Positions 38,154 to 49,755 of a stretch of 64,000 bases of DNA are shown here, piece after piece. Position numbers and translations under genes: made by a program. Origin of the DNA: Hyalella azteca (Eukaryota > Arthropoda > Malacostraca > Amphipoda > Hyalellidae). The stretch's first letter is position 1. Each line of letters begins with the position of its first letter. Under the pieces are notes generated by a model. The model was given only the letters and a program-made list of their open reading frames with translations. It made no database searches and had not been told where the DNA came from. Location: contig NW_025935977.1 of assembly GCF_000764305.2 (NCBI RefSeq), forward strand, positions 62,001-126,000, read 5' to 3'.

Positions 38154-38239
38154 CTCAAACGCGGTCAAAACCCAACATGCCAGACGACTTTGCAACCGAG
38201 CTCTGACGTCAGAGATCATTGCGATCGTCAGAGAAACCG
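38154..38239 (+). other. Weak candidate exon
   Basis: A CpG-richer 86-base segment between a good acceptor (GGTTTCTTAG) and donor (ACCG|GTGAGT). Two frames are open. One of them can be joined in phase to the candidate exon at 43172-43319, but there is no similarity to a known family. It could equally be non-coding. Confidence 0.2.
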
Positions 38240-41200
38240 GTGAGTTAATGAGAACGATTTTTTACAAGATGCCAGACCAACACCCTCTGGTGGATGACGC
38301 ACAAGTTGGGGCAGCGTAAAGTTCAATTTAATTAAGATACGAGTGGAGGGGCTGATAGCGGCATCAGCGAAATAACATGCACAAAAAAATATATCAATTA
38401 TATAAGTGATATAGTAATTTTATTGATAGACATAATATTCATTGATTTATTGATAAAACCATTCATATACAGTAATTGAATTATATCGAAGCGAAATAGG
38501 ATTTAATGAGAAATTTCTAGAGAGACATAATATTTTTATTAATTAATTAAATGAATATATCAGAATTTTGATAAAAAATTAAATCGCGTCACCAGGATGA
38601 AAAGGACCATTACGGTGTACATGGTATCACAAATTTTATGCTAACCTTCGCTTACATTCAGAAAAAGGCGACATCATTGAGTAATTTGGAACGCGTTTAT
38701 AATTATTTAATTAAACGTTCAGTTTCCAGTCCTGACAATATTTTTGAAAGATACAAGCCAGGTAAGAATTCGAAACCAGATCAGTCGCATATTTTATGAT
38801 AATTACGACCGAAGTTTAGCGCTAGTTAAAGTTAAAGCTCAAAATTCAAGTACCTCTAGAAAATAAAAATGCGAGCGGTAATGCGATTTCTTCATTCAGA
38901 ATGGAGAGGAAATTCTTAGATTCAATGTAGATTGGACTTGTTATAATACAATACATTCATGTATGAAATACTGAATCTATTATTTGGCTTCAATTATTAT
39001 TGGTCCATTAGTGCCGTGCTCTCGCATCAGTGTTGGCCATGAATTTAACTTCTGTGTGGACATTTGGCAGAATTGCTGAATTAAGGTTTTGTTGGTCTGC
39101 TGTATTGAAATTTAATTGATTGATTTTGATAATATTTTGTTGTAGTAGATAATTGAGAAGTGTGGGATATTCATTCAATCTATTCAATGCGAATAATTCC
39201 GAAATAGTCGTTTTGATTTTAATAAATGATTGTCTGACTCAGCATGAGCACGATCGAAATATAATTATTTTCAGGAGAATACCGGTAATTGTTCCGCGAA
39301 TTAATTACAAATATTGGCGACGGACGGCGATAAAATTCGAAATACTCGGTCCCAATTTCTCCCTTTGCAAATCTTTTACGGAGAAAATCTGATTTAGAAT
39401 ACCTGACAACCAACAGTAATTAGTACGAAACTTTATACAGTAAATTCCACAACAGCACCGAAATTAATGAGCAGCAATGTTGCAACAACACGCAATATAT
39501 AGACCCAAAAAAGGTACCAGTAAAAAGATTGGCAATCTAAAACTCATATCATTGTATAATTCTTGAATCTGCAAACAATCTAACAATTCTGTCTTTATCC
39601 CAAGTTTTTTGGTCATTGTGATTTCTTCGTTGTGATTTCGATGCACATAATTGATTTGTTATAACCTAATTTACGGCCGTACCATGTATTAATGGATTTC
39701 GTTTCCATTAAAATCTTCATGGCTCACACCTTCAGCTGCAGAAACAAAAATATTTCAAGCACTCTACACTTGAAACGGCAAGCTAATTGCAAGCCATACT
39801 TGGATAACATACGAATTGTTTAGGTAATTATTATTATGTTTGAAAATCCCAAGTTAAGACGCTCCATCACAAGTGGGAAAACTTTGTCCCTGTTTGCATT
39901 CACGTAGGAATTAGTGAAGTAGTAACGATTTCTACAAGAAGCTGTCATTCAAATGTTGTCACTAAACGAAGTTTGACGAAAAAATTTCTACTCTCGACCA
40001 AAACTTCTTCCTTTATAATTTTAGTTTGTCTTTTATTGATCTTTGTTGACAGAAGAATAAGGCTAAGACTGTGGATCGTAGCCCCGTTGCCAGGAAGGCA
40101 TGGTAACAGATGCGCGTGAATGTGGCGAAGCGCGTTGCGTGTACACTCTAATTTACGTACGTTAATCCATGTGTATGCAAGATAATGCATAACCATGCCT
40201 ATTCATGGGGATTCTTGGACGCATAAGTAGAATACATGGATTGCATTCACTACGCTTAATTATTCTTTTGAAAGTAACAAGAAGTTGTCCAAGAAACATG
40301 AGCTCACAAGCAATGCTGAGCGGATAGAATAATTTATTCTAATTTTGCCTTTTATTTTACAGTACGTAACCTCATTTGCGTCTAAAAAGGTTAAATAATC
40401 TAAAGAAAAATAATCCCTTTCAAACTCGAAAGAAATTTCGCTGGCGGGTGTGAAAAAGCAATGTTAAAAATAATTGTCATGTCTTAAATTACCCTTAGCA
40501 CATCGATAGATTTGAATTTTTGTAACGTTCAAATGAGAGGAACGATACAAGGGTGTCTCTCCAGCGATCAATATATAAAAGGCTATTAGAAAGGTTTAAG
40601 CGTGCAGTTACTGTATTTCGTTCCTGGAAGAGTATGGCGGCACAGTATTAATGATTCGTGACACAGTTGCATTTTCTACTGTAATGAAAAACTTGGTTAG
40701 GCTAAAAGAAGTGTTATTATGTTATTCTTGGTTAAAATTGCATGCAGTGGCGAGGACCGAGCCGAATTAGAAGGTCTGATTAGTCCAAAGTTAGGCGTAT
40801 TTTATGTTGTAAAGATAAAACTTTACCCAAATAACGGTGTCTTTATTAATATTTACAAATTTACAAGCATTGATACTAATGCCTTCATACTTCACCAATA
40901 CCGTCTATTTCAAGCACCAATGAACTTTGAGGCAACAATGAAAATGGACGTTGAATGAAACTGAAAGACGTTTATCAGGCATACGAGTTAATGAATGACG
41001 CTATAATCAATTCATACTTCATTTGTGGCCCAATCATGGCAGGATTCTACCATTTTGACGTCCTAATTCTATTCATAAAATTGTCCAGATTGGGGAACTT
41101 GTCGTGCATTACCAACTGGTTAATTGTTACCATACAATGTTAGTAACAATTAACCAGTTGGTTACCCACAATGTTGCTAACATTGTTACCGACAATGTTG

Positions 41201-42253
41201 GTACCAGTTAACCAGTTGGTTAGGTGATGCACGACAAGTTCCCCAGTCTGGACAATTTTATGAATAGAATTAGAACGTCAAGACTTAATTGTGGTCTAAT
41301 TCATTTGTATGCTACCAGGGGTACGGCAACAAACAGAATGGTAAGAATTTGTATAGATAAATCAGTCTTACTACGTTTAACTGCACTACGTCCACATGAA
41401 GTTCACGATATTTAAACGAAAGTGCATTCGAATACTGGAGAAAAATGCGGCTTACTATCATGCAAAGCATTGTGGATATTTAGAGAAGCAATGCATGAAC
41501 TGTTTTAGATGCACTTGGCATATGGGATCAAAAGACGTATAAAATCCCTGTTTAAATCTGACATATGTTCCTGTTTAAATCTGACAACAGCACGAGAAGT
41601 TTACAATCCATTCAAACGCTAGCACATTCGAACTGGAGACGAATGCCTCCTCATATCAGGTAAAGCAGCGTGGGCCGCGGATTTTCAGTGGGGTAATAGA
41701 CTACTACACTTAGTACAGTTACACTCGGTACACTGGACACTTGGCGTATTGAATAGAATGACTTTGGAACAAAATTTTCTTTACTAATTCAATTGATATT
41801 ATTAGACCGAGCAAATGACCATGCAAAATAAACATTAAATACCTGAACCCCACCTTGCAGAGTAAGGGACCAGTAGCCAAGGCAACCATGATAGAACAAT
41901 TTCTGAGAAAATTTCACAGTAACCAGAAAGGTTAGGTAAATGCAAAATGTGATTCAACTGTTAAGCGGATTGGATGATGCTGTTAACGATGACAACAGGA
42001 TCTAAATGATTAGCCTAATTAGGGACTTGATGGACTATACTCGTAGTCGTAGAACATGAGATGAATGATGCAGTTTTATCGATATTTGTGCAATTCATCA
42101 AGCAAGTCAAGAAGTCACGCCCTCGTCATGTAAGCTCGGAGCATGTCTCGTCGTTCCTAAATCGATAGTGGCCTTCCTGACCACAGTGACCAGTGACCAC
42201 ATAAAATTATATTCTTTATAAAAAGTTTTAACTTAAAAAATAGAAACACTCAC
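38240..42253. other. Unannotated AT-rich region
   Basis: The only structured element I see is the foldback at 41056-41281. Open frames are short and AT-driven. Confidence 0.4.
41056..41281. mobile_element. Foldback (long inverted repeat) element
   Basis: The outer arms (41056 to about 41120 and about 41215-41281) pair over some 65 bases, with two or three mismatches and a small indel, from TTGACG at the tip through GTCCAGATTGGGGAACTTGT. Nested inside is a perfect 20-bp hairpin (41111-41130 with 41143-41162, arm ACCAACTGGTTAATTGTTAC). Further ACAATGTTG/TAACATTGT palindromes fill the centre. This is typical of foldback or MITE elements. Confidence 0.8.
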
Positions 42254-42328
42254 ATTTTGACCGTTGTTCGCAGGGTAGACAGCCGAATTTTTCCTCATCT
42301 TGTTCGTGTAGGTTCGACAGGACGATAC
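42254..42328 (-). other. Weak candidate exon
   Basis: 75 bases between acceptor CATCCTCTAG and donor AAAAT|GTGAGT on the minus strand. Open in a phase-0 frame that reads RTYTNKMRKNSAVYPANNGQ and in one other frame. No family recognised. Confidence 0.25.
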
Positions 42329-43171
42329 CTAGAGGATGGCAAGCGTGTCTTACCTAATCAATCATCTTATCCGAAATAGAGAAGAAAACCTGAGGAATGA
42401 ATGCATTATATCATTATCAATTATCATTATTTACGGTGGTCTTGTTGGGAGCCTTGACATGTTACTAATACATCGTACCTTAGTTATGTACATGTAAACC
42501 GAATGCAGATTAAGAACCAAGTTCCAAGCAAGGTAATCTAAGTTTTCAAAATGCAACAGTCGCACTCGCTCGTAAGTCAAATGATAATGGAAATGGTTGC
42601 TTGAAAATAAAAAGAGGCTTGCACCTAACTTATCTAGGTAGGCCTACCTAACAATTCGTAGCTATCTACCGCTTCGTAAAGCCGCTGGTACACCCAAAGT
42701 AATCATTGAAAATTTACGGTATACCTACCTAGGCCTCACAGTCAATTCGATTGGTGCAGATTTGATCACAAGTAGCCTAGCCCTATGATGCAACATCCAC
42801 TAGAAATGTTAATCTTAAATCCAAATTCAGTCTTGAGATTACGCTACTTAGTGCCCGCAATCAATTCAAACTTAGATTATGCCACTACGGTGCTAGAAAC
42901 CAACTTATTCTCTATTTAGCATCTAAGATTCACATTTTTGCCTTAAAAAAGCTTTCTCCGTGAAATACGCACAGCAGGGCTGCAATTATACCACAATTCA
43001 ATGCCTATCTAGAATGATCGTTGAAGTCGATCTAAACTACCACTGCGCCAAGTCCGAATTTTCAAATATTTTATAAATCACGAGCAGTATCATCCATTCC
43101 AAGAGTCTTAATGCAAAGGCTGTCACAATCTGCAAAATTAGTTCGAGAGATGCCTTCAAGTTTCAATTTAG

Positions 43172-43319
43172 GAACTTTATATTACATCTACACCGGCCAT
43201 CCACGCCGCCACGACACGCGGTGAACAGGCGTTTAGATGGACCGACGTCACCCCACACGACGACGCCTCGCTACCGACTAACCAACTTGCCGCCTGCTTC
43301 CAGACACTACAGCTGGAAG
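43172..43319 (+). other. Candidate exon in a GC-rich island
   Basis: 148 bases between acceptor TTTCAATTTAG and a strong donor GGAAG|GTAAGT. Clearly GC-richer than its surroundings. Two plus-strand frames are open, one of them containing EQAFRWTDVTPHDDASLP. It may be a coding exon, a 5' UTR exon, or a promoter-proximal island for a transcript on either strand. Confidence 0.3.
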
Positions 43320-43975
43320 GTAAGTGCGCGGAATTTCGACCACTCGATGGTCACAAGTCAATGAGCCCGCGATCACGTGTTCAGTTTCGAACACGTGAGA
43401 GCTACGGGCTGCATCAAAACAAACTGGACGAGACCGCTAGTCAGACGAGAAGTAACATTAAAATTTGTCATTTAACATTGATTATAAAAATGTGTTCTCC
43501 CACTCCAAGCGAATTCGGCCTTGATATGCAGAAAAGGGACCTGAGGATGAGAGGCCTTTTAATTAAAAAACTTCTAGCGGAATTGAAAAGTGCAATGAAA
43601 AGTCGGATAATTGCACTTTAAGAGTCCAGGTAGATAAAGCGACTGCTAGAGAACAAAATAACAATAAATATCTGCAACATACTCTTAATTCATCTTAGAA
43701 GATACGAGTTACAGAGTACTTAGGAATCAATCATTTATATGAGAAATTTTAAAATAAGCAAACAAACGACGCTTAACACAGAGGCAGATAGCATGGGTTT
43801 GGTGTTTGTTGACGATACTCACTAGAATAACTATTTTGAAGAGTGTTTTTCCCACAGGAACTCCAAGGTCTTCAACCTCTGCCGCCGGATTATTGTAGAA
43901 TTAGGGAATAAATCAGTTATCAAACGCAAGAAATTGCGTACTAATTTATGTAATTGTTATATTTCCGTTAGCGAT

Positions 43976-44420
43976 AAACCTTATAGATAAGGCGAGAGTC
44001 AGCTTGTTCCCAATCCAAGAGTAGTGCGCTCTGGACCAAATTATTTTCGGTTTGTTGTGTCAGTTGAATAAAATTATTTTGGATTATAGTATCTTTTTAT
44101 TTATTATTTTTCGGTATCCTACGATTTATTGTTGTGTATCCATGTTTCAGCTTTGTTGATAACGCGGAAGACTTCATGTGTATAGGTAGAAGCCGAGAAA
44201 CCTTATAGATAAGGCGAGAGTCAGCTTGTTCCCAATCCAAGAGTAGTGTGCCCTGGACAAAATTATTTTCGGTTTGTTGTGTCAGTTGAATAAAATTATT
44301 TTGGATTATAGTATCTTTTTATTTATTATTTTTCGGTATCCTACGATTTATTGTTGTGTATCCATGTTTCAGCTTTGTTGATAACGCGGAAGACTTCATG
44401 TGTATAGGTAGAAGCCGAGA
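43976..44420. repeat. 222-bp unit in two tandem copies
   Basis: Starts AACCTTATAGATAAGGCGAG and ends GTATAGGTAGAAGCCGAGA. The copies differ at only a few positions, for example GTGCGCTCTGGACC versus GTGTGCCCTGGAC, implying recent duplication. Contains AATAAAATTATTTTGG. No coding frame. Confidence 0.9.
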
Positions 44421-44843
44421 CACTTCATCACACCTTCAAGGTTCATGAAGTAGAACAAAGGTCACGGTAGATACAAGGAGCCTTGCAGTACATAGCGGCT
44501 AATGTTTTTATGCCTAGAATTATCTCATGAGATGGCCGTATTGCAGAAATTGCAGAATGGTTTGTACCAGAAGTAATTACTTTATGAGCGAGACATTATG
44601 TATTTTTTGAGTGGTAATAATGTAATGTTAGCGTTTCGAGTGGATCAATTCAACTGAACTGGTCGGAATTGAATCATTTCTACAGCTGCAATTTGCGTAC
44701 GTTTCAAATATATCATCATCTTTCCAATAACAACATTGAAAAGAAAAAGAATGAAAATAATTAAAATATGATCACAATATGGAATGCATTAGTAATGATT
44801 TGTTTGAAAAATGCACCGATATTGCTCAGTACCATAATAATAA

Positions 44844-44993
44844 AAATATAACTCAGTACTCACAGCAATGAGTGACAGAGAGCGCATTTTCTCGTCGACG
44901 AAAACTTGAGATCACGGACGGACGGACAGACAGACAAACGACATGGCGAGCACAATAGTGCATTTTTTCCATAAATGAGAAAATGCGCTAAAA
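44844..44993. mobile_element. MITE with TIR AGCGCATTTTCTC, copy 1
   Basis: The core 44881-44993 has a perfect 13-bp inverted repeat at its ends (AGCGCATTTTCTC and complement). It encloses GACGGACGGACAGACAGAC and GCGAGCACAATAGTGCATT. Homology with the second copy (55371-55520, inverted) extends left to about 44844 through ATATAACTCAGTACTC. Confidence 0.85.
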
Positions 44994-47900
44994 ATACCGT
45001 TGGAGATGAGAACAAATAATGCGTCCTATGTAGCTGGAAACTTAAAAAAATATATTCAACTTGGAAATAACTACAATTCCAGTAAACACGTCTCAAATAA
45101 TAACTCTCGATAAATTTTACAAATTTTATAGGCTTCTTAATATATAGAGTTGTCTCGTTTACGCATTGTGTTCAACAAGCTAACAACGAATCTAACTTTA
45201 TTTTTGTTAAATGTCGGTATTTTTCAGCTGCAACAAAATTGTTCAGTTTGTAATTTTTTGATCCCGATTTCTTGTACCCAACGTTAAATTTGAATCTAAA
45301 AGCGATTCAGAACCTTTGAGTTATTGAATTCCTGTGTAAAAAGAAACAAAATTTAACACACAAAATTTATATCGTGCACATTATTTAGACATAATGTCGT
45401 CAGTACATCCATAAATTAGTCATTAACCGCGCTTGTTTAAACAAGCGAAATCTGACATATAATACGAATTCCATAACGCGGTGTGCATAATGAATCACTA
45501 TTATAATGAAGTAGACCAACAACATTAGTAGGCAACAAGGGGGTTTTCTTTAAGATATGCAATAAGGGGTTTTCTGTAAATCATATAATGACGCTCCGAT
45601 CGGTCACCGCATACAAATAAAATAAATTTCCTATAGATTAGCAGGAGGACTCGGTATAGTACATTTTATAAGCTTTGTAAACACGCTTATATACTCGCAC
45701 AAATATTTTATTTCATCCTGCACACTAATTGCTGCTGCGGACAAGTGTACTTTCAAAATTTAAATTGAGATGGCAAAGAGTAATTCTATGCGTCAATTAT
45801 GGATTTTATTAGATTTCATTAAATTGATAAACTACCATAAATTGAACGACAAAATCACCCAATGTATTTCTATATCTATGATAATGGCACTTAGTTTGCA
45901 ATTGCAGTATTCAAGGAACATGTGGTTCGTTGTGTTGACCGTGCCCAGAATATCTTTAATCCGACGTAAGCAATTGAACATAGTAAATTCCACTAAACGG
46001 AAAATTATTCGAAACAGGACGCCAATGTAGAATGTATCCTCTGTAGAATTTATTCTGTGTATGGAATTTTTAACTAATAAACAGCGACTAAAAATATACC
46101 GCTACATAAATTTAAGTGGTCATCGCTGTGATTATAGTAGTTGCCATATGGTGAGGTGATTAGGGATGATTATTATCATGTGGTGTAATTTGTCCTTCCC
46201 ATGACAATTGGAGAGGTCACGATTAGGTTAGTAAATACAAAGCGAGAGCTAATTGATAAGCAGCTTCTGAACATAAGGCTATTTTAAAGCATGTACTTCT
46301 GTGGTCGTAAACTGGGCTTGGTCTTTGGGCAGTGGGCAATCGTATCCACTAAAACGAAGGTTGAGAAATGAATTAGAAAATATAATTTAAAGAAATATGT
46401 AAGGATGCAATCCGTTAAACATTAATTTACACTAAACAGAAATGAAATCATTTTCGGGTCATCACTCGTGGATCTAATTTTCCTACAATTAAATCGAAAT
46501 GTATGTTATTTATTCATTAAGTTATTAACTTGAAATTTTATTTGCAACGGCTATTAAATCTAAAAATTAATCAACCTAGCTTGTATTTCGTTGAGCTGTT
46601 TCTTCCGTGTAAAGAAATAACTGTAAAATAAATATAGACCAAAGGAAATGCCAATCCGCATGCCTGACTGGAAAATAGTCGGGAGTATAACTCTTTTCAC
46701 GCATCACATGATATAATAATATTGTAGCCAATAAACATGCATTAAATTAATACCAACGTTAACAGAGATGAATAAAGATATACAACCGAATGGTTCATGT
46801 AAAATACCTAGTCGATGGCGCTTATAATGAAATATGCCGGCTTATAAGTTGTTATATGCCGGTTACAAATAATGTTGGTACAAGTTAACTTTAGCGACCC
46901 TATTCCTGTTGTGACAATAGTTAGCATGAAGATGATTATTGTTATGAGTAATTAAATGTATCAAGCAATGTTTATAGTTTCAATCAGGCACTATATATAT
47001 AAACTAGTACTAGCTAGACGATTACTCTATTTGGAGAGAGATACTTAAAATATATTTTATTTTGCCTACTCTTATTTTCAAATTGGCCATATTAGATGTG
47101 TTATAGTTTCATCACGGAGCGTCGATGTATTGTGCAGTCATGATAATTAGGATGGCTCTTGAGGATAATTTAACCAGAAGTGTTCAGTTTTTTTTCAATA
47201 AGAGGTACTTGGTACGAGATTAACTTGAATGCAATCACACTTTTTTCTAAATAGAAAACTACCGATGTCAGTGCAGCATTTCAACTCGATATATTGACTG
47301 CATTCACAGAATTTCAATAAATACGTATAAGTCAACATATAATTAAATTCGATGCTTTCCTTCCATTAAATCGCTCTGTTGCACAGACTTATATTAGGTT
47401 GCAAGGACAGAACTTCGTTTATATAAAAATGAAACCGGTAATTTCTCGACATATCTACTTTGTATTGCTACCTTTTAAATTGTCATCTAATTCTATACGA
47501 CTATCATTGGTATTTAATAAACGTAACAGGCTTCAGGGAAGTGATACAAAATTAATTCTTGCTCTTACCAGACGGAGTTTCAGCAGAAAACAATTAATAA
47601 TTTTATAAAATATACAACGCAACTAATTAATTGACTAATTGACGTAACTAATTGCTAATTTTGGTACTGGATTCATCTACGTTTCGATTTCTTGCGACCT
47701 CTCCAAAAAACTGACCTACAATCATATTCTTTATATTCACAGCCTAATTGATAATGATATCCATCATATCAAAGACTTGTAATGTATCCATCATATACGT
47801 TGGTTTAGAATAATTTGATTCATATCCACAGTCTTAGAATCATACTCTTCATACCTGCAGACCTATAAATAATCATATACTTAACATTTCCAACCTTATA

Positions 47901-48527
47901 CGAAATCATCCACATGGTATCCACAGGATCATTCCCATCATATCAACGAACATAGAATCATATCAATCATATGCACACACTTATAATTATATGCGTCATA
48001 CCCATAGGCGCATAATCTCATATCCATGAGACGTCATTGTACGAGCTTGCCAAGTTCATATTCTCTAAGTTTATCGTCAATGCATGAGAGCCCAGCGGTC
48101 GAGAAGTGCTTCATTTTTTCCAGTTTCAAGCGGCTCCTCTGGATACCTATCGTCTGATGCGAAGAAAATATTCACATTACCTTGTAATTTGGTGACGTTT
48201 TTCTGGCCAGGAATAAACCTGGATGTAAAATTTTGCATATTTTTTTTTAAATTTTAAGTATTTCTTCGCCAAACAAGCTTTATTAAGGTTAACCAGATAA
48301 TTACTCACTAAATGCATCGCAGACATTATCCAATTTCAGGTTTAGGCTATGAGACGTAAAATAATATTAACGTAAAATTAATGGTAGAAAGTATTGTATT
48401 CCTGGAAGATTAGTAAATTTTTAACGGAAATCTGTTTCGACTCTAAGCTCTTGCTCCCAATCGAAACGAATTCGCCGCCTCTGTACATCATGATGCAAGC
48501 ATATAAATAAAATGAAAAAGACTTACA

Positions 48528-48700
48528 AAATTAAAATTAAGCTAAAATAAAAGGATAGCTCAAGCTAAAATAAGATCATAGCTGAAGCTAAAATAAGATG
48601 ATAGCTCAAGCTAAAATAAGATAATAGCTAAAGATAAAATAAAATGGTAGCTCAAGTTAAAATAAAATGATAGCTAAAGCTAAAATAAAATGACAGCTAA
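48528..48700. repeat. 24-bp tandem repeat (GCTAAAATAAAATGATAGCT)n
   Basis: About seven imperfect units alternating AGCTCAAGCTAAAATAAG and AGCTAAAGCTAAAATAAA. Confidence 0.8.
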
Positions 48701-49639
48701 AAACGCGTACAATATTCCACCCACACTCGTTCCAGAACCACGCCGTTGTAGGAGGAAAATTTTGAACCTTGTGCCGTCGTAGAGGCCTACTCAAACAAAG
48801 CATCTTCAGCGCTTGCATAGAGTGCATATTCAAAGATATGCCTACAACATCATCCAACTACAACGCTATGTAAAATATGGTACATAGTTAATCGAGAATA
48901 ATTAATAATTATTGAGCCGGCCTCTCATTCAACGAGAAAAGTTTACAATATGCTAAACTGTCCATCCTCGGCGACTTTCCTATATGACGTAAGCTTTCCT
49001 AACAATACTTGGATTAGGGTTTTTAGTAATTTTTATAAGAATTTTGATTCGAACTAGATGATGCACGCATGAATATTTCTAGCATCGCTCAAATTGAAAA
49101 TTAAATAACAGCTCATTGCTAATCAAAAAATTTACGTCACCAGGTGATCGCTTAAAGTTTCAGACCTTTGCAGGCCTATTGTAATTTAGGCCTCAAACGT
49201 TACCTGGAACCACGTTTTTACTTATATTTAATTCATATATTTTTTTAATTATTGCCATGCATCCCCAAGAACTTATTGTTCAGGAAGTCTGCAAAAAATA
49301 TTCATTGTTATTGTTGGGCGATGTTCAACTGCCACGTTCATCTAGAACTAGATTTATGAACTGGCTGTTACGACAATATTCATGAGCATACATCTTGTGA
49401 AAAAATCACCCCTTTAAATTATTTCAAACCGAGTTCTTTGACCCAAGTTTCAAGGTGCTTTATAATATAAGCCTACCCGCCTCAAGGCGCAGGGTGCCTT
49501 ATAAGCCTACCCGCCGTAAGGCAGGGCGTCACCATCAAAAATGTTTCTGTTGGAGCTCCCAAAAATATATCAATGCACACCCCGAATAATGAATGGATCA
49601 CATTAACCTAATAGTGACACGTTTTCTGCTAGTAGCTCT

Positions 49640-49755
49640 GGGCTCATATTTAAAGAAAAAAAGTTAAGAGATCGTAAGTTCGTCAGCCAATCATTGACGG
49701 CCTTTCAAGCAAAATCCACCAATCATAGACAAGAAAATAGAGCGTAAGTACATAA
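49640..49755. mobile_element. MITE-like element, reverse copy of 21316-21452
   Basis: Contains AAAAAAAGTTAAGAGATCGT, GCCAATCATTGACGGC and GCAAAATCCACCAATCATAG, the complement of the interior of the 21316 element with few changes. Confidence 0.7.
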
